Origin: Dysidea avara
Lineage: Eukaryota; Porifera; Demospongiae; Dictyoceratida; Dysideidae
Direction: 5' to 3'
Assembly (NCBI RefSeq): GCF_963678975.1
Contig: NC_089275.1
Span: 20,170,467 to 20,234,466, forward strand
Length of the DNA: 64,000 bases
How positions within the stretch are numbered: position 1 is the stretch's first letter; the number at the start of each line of letters is the position of its first letter. A program made the translations under genes and the position numbers. Below the pieces are notes generated by a model, which saw only the letters and a program-made list of their open reading frames with translations, did no database searches and was not told the origin of the DNA. Positions 11,901 through 23,700 of this stretch are shown piece by piece.

Positions 11901-14900
11901 ATAAACAATTCACCCTGTACAGAGATCAGTTAGAAGCAGTTTCCTTGTAGAGAGTTCAACTACAAACAAATCACCCTGTAGAAATATCAGCTAGATTAAT
12001 TCACCTTGTAGAGATTTCAGCTACAAAGAAACCACCATGTAGAGAGTTCAGCTGCAAACAAGTCACCCTGTAGAAAATTCAGCTGCAAACAAGTCACCCT
12101 GTAGAAAATTCAGCTGCAAACAAATCACCCAGTAGAAAGATCAGCTAGAAGAAGTTACCTTGTAGAGAGTTCAGCTACAAAGAAACCATTCTGTAAAGAG
12201 CTCAGCTACAAACAAATCACCTGTACAGAATTCAGCTACAAATAAATCACCCTGTAGAGAGATCAGCTAGAAGAAGTTACCTTGTAGACAGTTCAGCTAC
12301 AAACAATTCACTCTGTACAGAGATCAGTTAGAAGAAGTTTCCTTGTAGAATGTTCAGCTACAAACAAATCACCCTGTAGAAAGTTCAGCTAGAAGAATTC
12401 ACCTTGTAGAGATTTCAGCTACAAAGAAACGACCATGTAGAGAGTTCAGCTGCAAACAAGTCACCCAGTAGAAAGATCAGCTAGAAGAAGTTACCTTGTA
12501 GAGAGTTCAGCTACAAAGAAACCATTCTGTAAAGAGCTCAGCTACAAACAAATCACCTGTACAGAATTCAGCTACAAATAAATCACCCTGTAGAGAGATC
12601 AGCTAGAAGAAGTTACCTTGTAGACAGTTCAGCTACAAACAATTCACTCTGTACAGAGATCAGTTAGAAGAAGTTTCCTTGTAGAAAGTTCAGCTACAAA
12701 CAAATCACCCTGTAGAAAGATCAGCTAGAAGAATTCACCTTGTAGAGATTTCAGCTACAAAGAAACTTCCATGTAGAGAGTTCAGCTGCAAACAAGTCAC
12801 CCTGTAGAAAATTCAGCTACAAACAAATCACCCTGTAGAAAGATCAGCTAGAAGAAGTTACCTTGTAGAGAGTTCAGCTACAAAGAAACATTCTGTAAAG
12901 AGCTCAGCTGCAAACAAATCACCTGTAGAGAATTCAGCTACAAACAAATCACCCTGTAGAGAGATCAGCTAGAAGAAGTTACCTTGTAGATATTTCAGCT
13001 AACCCTGTAGAGAGATCAGCTAGAAGAATAGTTACCAGTTACCTTGTAGATAGATCAGCTGCAAACAATTCACCCTGTAGAGAGATCAGCTAGAAGAAGT
13101 CACCTTGTAGATAGTTCAGCTACAAGCATATCACCCTGTAGAGAGATCAGCTAGAAGAAGTCACCTTGTAGAGTGTTAAGTTACAAAGAAACCACCATGA
13201 AGAGAGTTCTGTAATAAATATATGTGTTATATATATATAACTTGTACATTTACTGATAAATTCAAAAATATTTAAAGTATTTAACATCTGCTTCATCTTT
13301 TCTTCTTCCTGTGGTAAAGAAAAAATGATAGGTTAAAAAAGCCCCAAAGCCGGCCATATTTGGGGTATACAAATATAAAAAGAAGTGAAATCTAATCCAC
13401 TATAGCCAAGCTGTAAAAAAAAGTGTGCGGCCCTCAAAAAGGCTCTGGTGAAAAAAGATGTGAAATCCAAGGTGGCGGCCAAGAAATGGCTGTGATGGTA
13501 GGTTAATGGCTTGATTACGACAATTCAGGTGAATTTGGTGCCGAATCCTAGTGGAGGAGGCAATGCAAATTCACCTGAATTGCCGTAATTAAAATTTTTG
13601 CCATTAACCTACCATCACTGCCATTTATTGGCCGCCACCTTGGATTTCACATCTTTTTTCACCAGAGCCTTTTTGAGGGCTGCACACTTTTTTTACAGCT
13701 TGGCTGTTTTGGATTAGATAATTATACTAGAAATGATATCACTGTAACCACAATTGCTTCTTTAGAAAAGCATTGTGTACAGGCTGTATAACATAATAAA
13801 TATTTCATGAATACCAGACATAGCCCATGCTTTGAACTTACATCAATGTATTGAGATACATTTGTAGGCGAATCCTGAGTGGCCATGGTATAAGTAGTGT
13901 ATACCGCTTGTATGAGCTCACCTAATAGGTGAAAAAAAACCCCCACTAGTTTTAATACATGAAATATATGCACATCTGATGTCCTTGGTCTTGCAGCTCT
14001 CAAACTTGGGCATAAAATTAGGCAAATCCCTAGTGACTATTACATACTACCTCAATTTCTTGTAAATGCATTCCTGAGCATTACTGTATGACCTTCTCTT
14101 CCCTTTGAAGTGAGGTATGAAAGTAGTGGTTACCTAAATCATGTTGCATGCAGGCAATTGAAGTACTTGGAGCTGAGAGGATAGGCCATGGCTACAATAT
14201 AGTGGAAGATGAAATGATTTATGAGGCAGCTAAGAAATGTAATATTCACTTTGAGGTAATTGTTGCTAATGTACCTTAATTCATTAAGTATGTTTGTAAA
14301 TTTCACAAAACCTTGTTGTGTGTGATTGTTATTTAAGTAATACTTGTACTGTATAATTGTCTGGTTAAATCCCAGTGTTTGGGAGTGTCAAAGTGTAGTG
14401 CTGGGTGATAGCTAGCATAAATCTAGACAAAGCATCTCTGCTATACTGTGCGATAAGTATGCACCTATCAATGTATTTCCCCACCACACCACACATCCCC
14501 ACCCCCCCCTCTTGGGAATAAGTGGGGCTTTACAGGGGAATTGATATGAAACTGTTGTCCCACTATGGGGCATTTGACAATTGTTCATTAAGTGCCTAAG
14601 TATGTTATGTTGTAACTTTCTATGCTATGTCAAATCCCAAGTAAATCCCCGTGTTGCAACTGGGGCCAACGCTGGGGATTTGACATGATAGGTTTGCCCT
14701 GCTATGGGGCATTTGACATTCAGCTGTGTCAAATCCCCACTATAAATCCCATATATGCCTGAGGGGGGATCCAGCCAACAAACTTTCTCCAGATGACCTC
14801 TGGCTCCATATTTCTTTTCAAAGTATTTCTCGTCACTTGCCAGTCTTTCTAGCCAACCTAGCATGCCATATAATGCCACTCCAAACTCCACCACCCCCAG

Positions 14901-17900
14901 ACAAAAGTGTCTGGATACTGCTGCTTCGTAAAATCATCCATTGCTATATAAACATAGTGACTCTCTAGTACAATCTGGACTAAACCTTGTTGTCACCTAC
15001 TGTACAAGAACTCAACCATGCACTTACTTACTATCCATAAATTCAGTACAAACGCTGGGATATATATTAAAATAGTTATATCCTGCATACTTAGATCCTG
15101 ACTTAGATAAAATATCATCAAGACACACGACTAAGTGTGTTGTGCAGCCAAGAAAGCTGGCGCTCCACACCATGAGTATATTTAGACGAAGAAACAAAAC
15201 ATGATTTTCACGCATACGTAGCTCCGTGCTCCCTTCTCAAATTGGAATTATTTTTATACTGCAAATGCCCTCCACCTTTAGCACTCCACGTACCTAATTT
15301 GAGCAAACGTTCCTAGCGCAAACATGAAATATAAGCTTTCAAAAATTGGCTTGTTTTTCATTTAGGGGGCTTAGATTATTCTTTTTGCACACTTCACAAA
15401 AACCATTATAAAATGTAAATGCGTAGCTCCATTTTCTTGAGCTTTGGTACACTTTAAGAACGTACTGTGGTACAATTACGTACCAAGTGTGGTACAACTC
15501 TGATTAATAGTCATAGAGATATGGATGATTATTTGCATTAAAAAAGGCCGACTTGTTGTCACGCCTACAGGATAAACTGCTTATGGGAATAACTTAAAAT
15601 TTGGTATGCTAACCATCATAGCTCAAACCATTTGTGGTTTAAAAGAAATTGCAGTGGCAGCAATAGAGTTACTAAGCAAAAATCAAATGGTTGGGTCGAA
15701 ATACTCTAATAGAACAGTCATCATGGGGTAAAAGGTGCATGAAAAATGTGACCGGGTCTGCGAAAAGGGGTATTATAGCATTTGAACCAAGGACCCCCAT
15801 ACTGAAAACCCAAATCCTTAACCACTGAGCCGCTGCTATCATGGCTGATCACCTCACTTAATTTCTACTTTATTATCATCCACATCATCACCTTTGATTT
15901 CACAACTTTTATAACCCAGGATTTTTGAAGGCTGTACCCTTTTATATATAAAGCTTGGCTATTTTTGCACAGATTATTATTACTTTCAGCCTTGGCTAGT
16001 TTCATCTCGGTATCATGTATAATACATAATTATATGTAGTGATGTTGCATACAAGAAGAACCAAACCCTTAAATGCACCAGTGCTGTTTTAAAGCATATA
16101 CTGCAGAATTCCACTGATGCACTGGTGTGGTTTTGTTGACTTCTGTTAGTCTTTCGAGTCTACAGAACAACCCAACGACAGTATGAACACCCAGCTACTT
16201 TTTTTCACTTCTAGATAGCCCAGCAACTGACCTACCTAGTAAAGCAACACTGAAAGTATTGTACACTACTAAAACATTACAGAAAGAGTTGCACACCTTT
16301 CAAGCATAGTCCTTTTCTGGTGGTCCTATTGAAAAACAGCATTCACTTTAGGTTTTTTGGCATTGATTCCTTCAGATCACATTACTTTTACAATATAATT
16401 TACGGGCATCTGATTGTACCCATGCACAGAAGACCTTACCCCATCTTTCAAGCCTGAGATGTGGCAACCATTGGTGCATATAGTTTTCTTTTTTCTGTCT
16501 ACTCTCTACCCCCAAAGACTTTTTTGTAACAAAAAAAAAGTATTGCACCCCTCAGTATTTTCTTGTACTAATGTAACTGGCCTCCATGATCACACCTGTG
16601 CCTTACAATCTTTATGATCTTAAAATAAAATATGCTTGTGATGGGATATGACTCTAACTTATTTATGTAGTGTCCATGTATATAGGTGTGTCCCTTCTCC
16701 AGCATTTATACTGGTTGTCAAACATTGGGTAAACCTCATGCAATACAAAGGTGAGTAGTTCTGAGATACTGTATGCATAATAGGTAAGGAGTTTCTACAA
16801 AGTTATTTTAGCCCATAAGTACTAGATCAGGTTTGAAAAAGTTTGATCAGTGTTTATACAACCACATTTACTAGATCTGGCCCCCACCAATCTGTCCTAT
16901 AGTGTCCTATGTGGTATTATCAATTTTATAGGTTTAGTGATGATGAGGTGAACTTTTCTATCAGCTCCGATGATCCTTGTCTCATGAAGAAGACCCTCAT
17001 TGATGATTATGTTATGGCTAGTGATGTGTTAGGCCTAGACTACAAGCAGATAAAACAATCTGTAAGGTGTACATTTTGTAGAAATTGACTGTCTCTGGCA
17101 TCTACATGTGTAGTATTAAAATATATTTTTGTGAGGATTTTCAAGTGACCTAAATATAGATACCCTTGATATGCATGTAAAACTCAGAATGACATAACTG
17201 TTTGTTCATTGTTGTATTACGCATTTATCATAACAAGTTGCAACGTAATAATGACTAAAGTTTGATGGATTTGACAAATTGAACAATGTGTCAAACTGTA
17301 TTTGCAGCTCATTGTTCAATAGTAACTGCATGGTATATTTGCCCAACCCTTATCCGCTGTTTCTATTATGTTTTAAGCAGTAGTCAAAATAAAGCCTATT
17401 ATACATGGTCAAGATAATTGTGATTTCAAAATAATATGTTCAAGAGTTGATTGTTTTATTAGAGTATGTCAGTCTTCCTGACTGTTGTATTAGAGTAAGT
17501 GATCCATTAGAATGTTTCAATCTGGGTGTAAATAATCAGCCAAGAAATAGTAAGTGTAATAATAAATATCATTTTATGAAACTGATGAAGATATAATGCA
17601 GTGTATTCATTATTTTACTGTGTGTGTGATGTGTGCACTATTTAGTTAGTTGAAATCTTGAAAATTGTGGTTGATCTAAATATTGTGCATGCCATGCAGT
17701 ATATAATTGACGCAAGCATAGCTGATTTTCCAAACTTATACCAAATACTTACTCATCAAAATTACCCAAGTCACACATATTAAGTGATTATTCTGAATAG
17801 GTTTTACATATGACTGACTGCACAATACGTAGTATTGGCCAGTACTGTAAGTCTTGGTGACTGTACTTTAGTGATGTTAGCTATAAAGTTGAACACATTA

Positions 17901-18037
17901 CGGCATTGTTGTGATATTTGAAGGTACTGAATGGTGTTGATGCTGCCTTCTTATCTGATGATAGAAGAACCTTGCTGAAGGAAAAAGTTATGCAAAAGTT
18001 TACTGAAGTTGAGAAACAGTATAACATTAATACGTAG
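8953..18037 (+). CDS. ADA: Adenosine deaminase (5' end missing)
   Basis: Eight exons are supported: 8953-9078, 9127-9371, 9418-9536, 9585-9656, 14154-14255, 16686-16750, 16932-17061 and 17924-18037 (TAG). All have GT/AG borders and consistent phases, giving about 324 residues. The product would hydrolyse adenosine or deoxyadenosine to inosine forms in purine salvage, normally in the cytosol. Visible family motifs in order are AELRFNP, GIDMAGGE, HAGEAG (zinc-ligand His and catalytic Glu of this family), ERIGHGYN (catalytic His), EVCPFSS and SSDDP (the Asp pair that binds zinc). Length and order fit the ~350-residue ADA1 class rather than secreted ADA2. The N-terminal ~30 residues with the His-x-His motif are absent from the model; the first exon enters in mid-codon. 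The 4.5 kb intron 9657-14153 holds a MITE and composite element B. Whether the gene is functional depends on the missing exon. Confidence 0.9.
10557..11217. mobile_element. Foldback MITE with TAGTAGAGCGGCATAG ends
   Basis: The left end is TAGTAGAGCGGCATAG and the right end is its inverse CTATGCCGCTCTACTA. The arms stay similar for several hundred bases: TGTCTTTATCTCCCTGAGG on the left matches GAGGGAGATAAAGTCA on the right. A loop lies near 10860-10920. There is no transposase. The right end lies directly against the satellite array of composite element B, so the two insertions interact at this border. Confidence 0.7.
11218..13719 (+). mobile_element. Composite satellite-bearing element, copy B (head missing)
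   Basis: The array of 30-31 bp units runs from about 11218 to 13200 (roughly 64 units). It is followed by TTTACTGATAAATTC, AGCCCCAAAGCCGGCC and the terminal palindrome 13388-13719 ending GGATTAGAT. The head found in copies C and D is absent; the array begins right at the end of the neighbouring MITE. Unlike C and D, no GTGACCGG MITE lies between array and palindrome, so B preserves the older arrangement there. The palindrome loop (about 13510-13600) also differs from C and D. Confidence 0.8.
14256..15116. other. Deaminase intron, no further gene
   Basis: This intronic stretch has short inverted motifs around AAATCCCC / GGGGATTTGAC at about 14630-14760, suggesting a small degenerate element. 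Nothing coding is seen. Confidence 0.4.
15117..15974 (+). mobile_element. Composite element, degenerate copy E without array
   Basis: It begins ATCAAGACACACGACTAAGTG and follows the head of C and D in order (GCCAAGAAAGCTGGCGC, CGTAGCTCCGTGC, TGTCACGCCTACAGG, TTTGTGGTTTAAAAGAAAT, ATACTCTAATAGAACAGTCA). It then has a half MITE end (TGTGACCGGGTCTGCGAAAA) and a remnant of the end palindrome at about 15890-15974. No 30-31 bp array is present, so either it predates array growth or the array was deleted. A tRNA-like segment interrupts it at about 15775-15845. Confidence 0.65.
15775..15845 (-). repeat. tRNA-derived SINE-like head
   Basis: On the minus strand, GCGGCTCAGTGGTTAAGGAT resembles a pol III A box region. 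About 35 bases further, TTGGTTCAAATGC resembles a B box. The pieces are spaced as in a tRNA, but no cloverleaf acceptor stem is evident, so this is likely a SINE fragment, not a tRNA gene. Confidence 0.5.
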
Positions 18038-20798
18038 CTGTAATATAATAATTATATGTAAAATCTTACATTGTTGATGTACTGCATTGGTAGATATCAA
18101 AGCCAAGCCTCTAATATTTATGTGGGTATATGCTATAGCTATGTATGCTAAAGAAAATCGGATATGGATCGATATTAGCAGGAGCTTGTACGCTGTGAAG
18201 GTGCATGCTTATGACCTCCTGGTATTAGGTGGCAATTTTGGTATACTTCTACAACAAAACAGAAGATAACTCGTTGTGAGAAGATCTACTATCTCCAACC
18301 AAGCAGTCCACATTGCTGCTACAGTTGTACATTGTATACATTCACCCAAAAGAACTGTACAAAGACAGTATGATGGTTTTTGCTGTAAATACAGGAACTG
18401 ACAGCCCTATGCAGAACCATGCTCTTCCTTCAAAATGGAGATATTTCTAATGCTGTTTCCCATAATCTGTCAGTCACCTCCAAAGAAATACAAAATAGGG
18501 ATTGGAATCAGTGGCGATTCTACAGGGCTACACAGAATTTCAGGGGAGTCTACAAGGGGTCCGCCATGCTACCCCAAGAAGCTATATATATATATATATA
18601 TATTTTTTTTTTAAATTTGAAGGCGTTCAATATATAAAATGGCTTTGAAACATGTAATGCCAATCTATATGTATATCGTTGGTCAAAGGCAGATGCCTTG
18701 TTGTAATCACCATTGATCACTTGCTTTTTTAATATTAATAACAATACACAGTGTTGTATGGCATGCATGTGGCAGGATGCTGATGAATCACCAAGTCGGT
18801 GAGTCTATGGGAAAAGCCTTGTGGGTGTTCTCTGCTAGTATTAAGCAAGCATACATGCTCAAATCCTTTTAGAAAAAAATAGTTGATCTTTCTACACATT
18901 CATTGGGGTTTTTAAATTTCATGTCAGTTGTAAACTAATTCCTGCAAACCTGAAGGATGAAGCAAAATAAGCCTTTAGTGTTCTAGATATTGATCAGGAT
19001 CTGAATTGTTCACAAAATTATCTGAAAGCTTACCACCGCCCTTATGCAATATTTCTTCATGAGAAGTGGACACAGTAAAATGAATCAGGTATAGACATGG
19101 ACTGACTGGTGGACATGTCGCTCACTACCTGCAGTCCTGCAGAAATTGAGCAAAGCCTTCAGTTCTATATATAAATGCTGCTGATGAACCAGACAAGTTG
19201 CCTGGCATTATATAACAATCCGATACAGTTTCTGCCATTTCTGGCCATTGGAAAATCGATCACTCTATTCAACAGGTTTAATTTTGTGCTAGAGACATTG
19301 ATAAATGCATGGAAATCTTCCATGATGTACAGGCTAGTAAGGATGTGGTGGTATTTATGCCCATGAATCCAATTATTTAAATGAAGGTGCAAATATTCAT
19401 ACAACAATAATGACTATTAGCTATACTACCACCAGCAGACTTACAGTTTACCAATTTTATAACAGATGCCTATATACATGAACAGTAGTAAATCCTCAAA
19501 CCATTATAGCTGGTATCCTACCCCAACATACTTTTGAGTAAACATTTAATAATATTTATTTCAAAATCAGATGGAAAATTATTTTGAGTAATCTGTACTT
19601 AGCTATCTACTTAGGCTTTGGGGTCATCTTTTTATATCTATATCTTATAGAAAGAGTTTGAGCTTGCTCTGAAGATATTTATGGGCTTGGCTATGGCTAA
19701 CCAACACTACCAAGCCGCTATGTAGGAATATAATTAATTTTAGCGATATTTTTGGGCAAGAAAGCCCAAAACCTAATACTTCTCTTAACAAAGTAGGAAT
19801 GATAATTATGCAATCTAAAGAACATGGATAATGATCAATTGAAATAGATATTCAAATGACATACAGTAACCAGACAAATGAAGGAAGCTGAACATTGAAA
19901 GGATGGAGAATGAGGTGATGGCATGGGTACTAATGGAGTAAAGATATAAATTAATGATACAAATGTCTAACCCTGGATGCATTACAATAGTGCATTTGAG
20001 TAGCAGCTACTGTATGAAGATTGTAATAGTGATTCAATTTTGTATTAAACAATAAAATGCCTATATATACACATGTCCTAAAGGCATGCAGCTATTTTCC
20101 TGATTTTGCTAAACAATCTTACAAAATAATGTTAATGTTTCAGTGTTACAGAATCTTATTTTAATTTACTACACTTTTGGTCAGTGCCAAGGTGTCCTTA
20201 ATAACACAGGTATCACTGTATTATTAGCAAAGGAAGTTACATTGTTCTGATGACAAGTAGAGTTTTGGCAGTTGTTACACAATAAACTACTTGACCTACC
20301 TTTTGGGCACATGCACCAACAAGATCAAAAATAACACCAGCATGAGATGGCTACATTATCTGGCTGACAATTTTCACACTAACTTTTCCTTAATCTTGCC
20401 AGGTCTTCTTTCTGGAGACAGAATTCTGTAGGTGTGTCAAAGCTCACTAGAGGCCAAGACACGGGTGACTTGGAGTGTCTGGCAAAGTTACAGAAACTCA
20501 AAAAATATGGTTTGCGCCAGTGTAATTCATCTAGAGCTCCCAGGGGTGTGTAATTTGGTCTGACGCTGTCACTCTGCAGATGGTCCATGCCACAAGTGGT
20601 CCAGCCAGACCAATTACAGCTTATCAAGTGGTCCAGCTGGACCATATAACATTGTCGCAGTTGGTCCAAATTTTCATGTGAAAGTAGTTTCATAAATGTT
20701 TACACTTAAAGTTCATATAAATAGAAAATCAATATGAAAGAAAGCAAATAAACCATACATTTACAAGCTAAAATAAATATACACTGTATGAACCTTAA
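18038..20798. other. Intergenic region between convergent genes
   Basis: The region lies between the deaminase stop and the transporter stop, which converge. It holds a (TA)n tract at about 18582-18602 beside an AAGGGGTCCGCC MITE end, and GGTCCAGCTGGACC palindromes at about 20580-20660. No exon is supported; the minus-strand ORF 20379-20693 runs through the palindromic repeat. Confidence 0.5.
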
Positions 20799-23700
20799 CT
20801 ATTTTGAAGAATAATGGCGTTGTTGTCTTCTGGTATCAAAAATACGTTCAATTTCCTCCAGAGGTTTCCCTTTTGTTTCTGGTATGAAAATTGCTACAAA
20901 TAAAACTGCAATAAAGCATGTTGTACTAAACGTCCAAAATGCACCCCATGGCTTCACCAGAATTTCATAGCTGTCAAACAGTCCAGCACTAATTGCTGAC
21001 ATCATTCCATTGACTACAAAAGATAAGCCGATTCCTACTCCTCTCACACGTAATGGAACTACTTCTGCCAGAAGTAAAAATGACACAGCAGCTATCCCAG
21101 CAGAATAACTAGCTATAAACAATGCCACACAGACAATAGCCAGTGGGTAGAGGTCACTTTTACACTGAGGATCACCTGGTGGATGACAATAAGGCTCATT
21201 GTTTAAATATTCATAAACACCCATCACTGCATGACTTAGACTTGCTACACTGTAACTGATCATCAGTAACTTTCTTCTACTAAACAGAGATACTGCAAAT
21301 ATTCCAATAAATGATGACACAATTTGGACACCACCTGTAGCAAATGATGATGTCAGTCCTGGAGATTTTACACTTGCTTGTTTGAATATGTCTTCAACAT
21401 TGAAAATGACTACAGTTATACCACTAAGTTGAAGAAAACACATTACAAAACATGCCAAGATTACTGGATGGTACACAGACTTGTTCCTAAACTGTTTGAT
21501 GACTTCCAATAGTGACAGTTTTTGAGATGAAATACCTGCTGTAATCTTTTGAATTTCTTCACCAACATTACAGTGAGGTCCATTAAGCCACCTTAAAGTT
21601 TTAACAGCTTCCAATCTCCTACCCTGTATTATTAGCCATTGTGGTGTTTCTTTGATAGTTATGGCAAACAGTATAAAAATCAGTGTAAAGGCTAGTGTGA
21701 TATTAGCCAACCAGTAATAGGAAGTGTACACACCAGCAAGTTGAGCAATAAACAATCCAACTGTTAACATAAACCCATTTAGTACTATAAATGCACCACG
21801 ATAGCGACTGGGAGAAACTTCTGCAACATATACCTATACAAAAAAAACAAGAGCATTTAACAGCATGTATGTACTCATGTACAAGTGTTGAAACTGAGTG
21901 AGCACAACACTGACCATAATAGTACAGTAGACCCTCATTTTTATCTGACCCTTGTTTATCCCACCCCGATCATTTATCTGAAATTGAAAATGACTGTTCT
22001 ATTAGAGTATTTTGAATACAGGTGTACGTTTTATTAGAGTATTTCCTGTATATAAATGTATGGCTTCAGTTATCTGAACAATTCGCTTATCTAAACACTT
22101 TTACCATTGCTTGAAACCATCGTGGTTCAGGTCCACTGTACAGTAATTCAGTAGATATTTCAGTTTATGCAGCATGGGCTGAGAGCATTTCGGGGATGAT
22201 GTTGCTATCATGGCAACAATTGGCATGCTTGTATATGCTATCAATAAATAACCGGCATGTTGAATAAAAGATTACTGGGACACTTGTTACTCTTTGACTG
22301 GTTTCACTACATGGTTCAATAACAGCTAAGGCTACGGGCTTGATTTTCCACAGTTAGACATCATTTCAGCACGACAAGTGCCTTTTGGCATACCGCAGTA
22401 TGTACAATGCATGCATCATGGACTTACCTTTATCCTCCTTTGTGTCTCATTTCTTTTGGCTAACCACACAAGGTGTCGATTCATGGCAGTGTGTAATGGG
22501 TTCCCTACATTTGTAACAGGAATTGTCCATACTCTCTGTAGTAATTGGAGAGGCATTTCTTGTATTGCTCTTCATTTGTAATAGTGTGTAACAGGTTGAA
22601 CATATAAAAAAATGGCTCCTTCACTTATTAGTAATTATGTAATTGTTAGTTGGGACATGCGTCCAGACAAAATCACTAACTTAAAGCCTGGTGCTATTCT
22701 TTCTTTTGATGCAGTATGCACAGGTTCACCAGTCATAATGATATTATCAATGTGTTACAAAAACTGCATGACACACGTTATTGGAATATGTCATTACATA
22801 AAGCTATGTAATCTGCTAATGTTTAATGTATCACACAAACTGAGCTCCAAAAGGGGTGGGTGGTAGGGGCAGAGGAGGCTGGTTTAAAAAATTAAAGAGA
22901 AAGGCCTAGGGGTGAATTAGTCCAAGTTATGGGCCATTCAGGCCTCTAAAATGAAAGGAGATTTACAGCACAGGTCTTTATTCAATACCACAGAGCTGTA
23001 CAGTCACATACAGCCATCCCTATAGGCCAACCAGAGTTCCATTAGGGAACCAGACCACACGCATGGATGGCCACTGTACTTTAGAAAAGCAGCCAGCAAA
23101 AGCAGACCACTCTGATTTTGGTGGTGTCATTTGATAGTTTATTCATGTAGCTTTGTGTTCTTGGTGGAAAAAATCAAATAAACTGTCATGGGTGATAATA
23201 CCAATTTTCCCAGATCCAGCTTCTTACATACAAACAATAATAAATAAACAAACTTTGCAAGACTTACATTAAAGCAGGAAGCTGACCATCCAGCAGCAAC
23301 ACCAACTACAAAACGTCCAATATAGAGGAGTGGTCTGAATGCAGGACCATCAGTGGACACAGTGAGAACTACTATCAACCATCCAAAAGTGTAAGGAATA
23401 CAACATAAAATAATGGACAGTTTACGTCCCAAACGATCTGTCAAGTATCCACTGAATGGAGTGATGATGGTAGTCCCAATTAAAAAGGAAAACTAAACGA
23501 AAAGTTGGTATACATATAGTACAGTATAGTAGGGATCACATAAGTTAACATTTTCCTACCAGAATATATTGACAAAAACCAGCCTCATATTCGTTTCACA
23601 GCAACTTGACAGTATCGGTCAAGCATGATAAAGCCCAAATATGCCCTTAAAGTGATCTAAAATGCCTTTAATAAGGTTAATAATAAAATAAATTATTTCC

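Larger units (their letters stand above)
9815..14136. repeat. Inverted repeat pair inside the large deaminase intron
   Basis: CACCTCACTTCAAAAGGAAG at about 9823-9842 is matched in reverse complement at about 14095-14118 (CTTCCCTTTGAAGTGAGG), with similarity over roughly 40 bp on each side. A second local match joins about 9785-9805 and 10198-10215 (AACATGGGCACTTGTG). These may be the ends of an old transposon into which the later elements inserted, or simply two copies of one MITE. Internal coding sequence is not recognised. Confidence 0.45.

Noticed and set aside
11218..13200. CRISPR-like regular repeats
   Set aside because: The units are contiguous and all of them vary; there are no constant repeats with unique spacers, and the DNA is nuclear eukaryotic. 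It is a satellite array.
20379..20693. Possible extra C-terminal exon of the transporter
   Set aside because: The transporter exon already ends with the normal PETKGK tail and a stop at 20799; this ORF runs through GGTCCAGCTGGACC palindromes.
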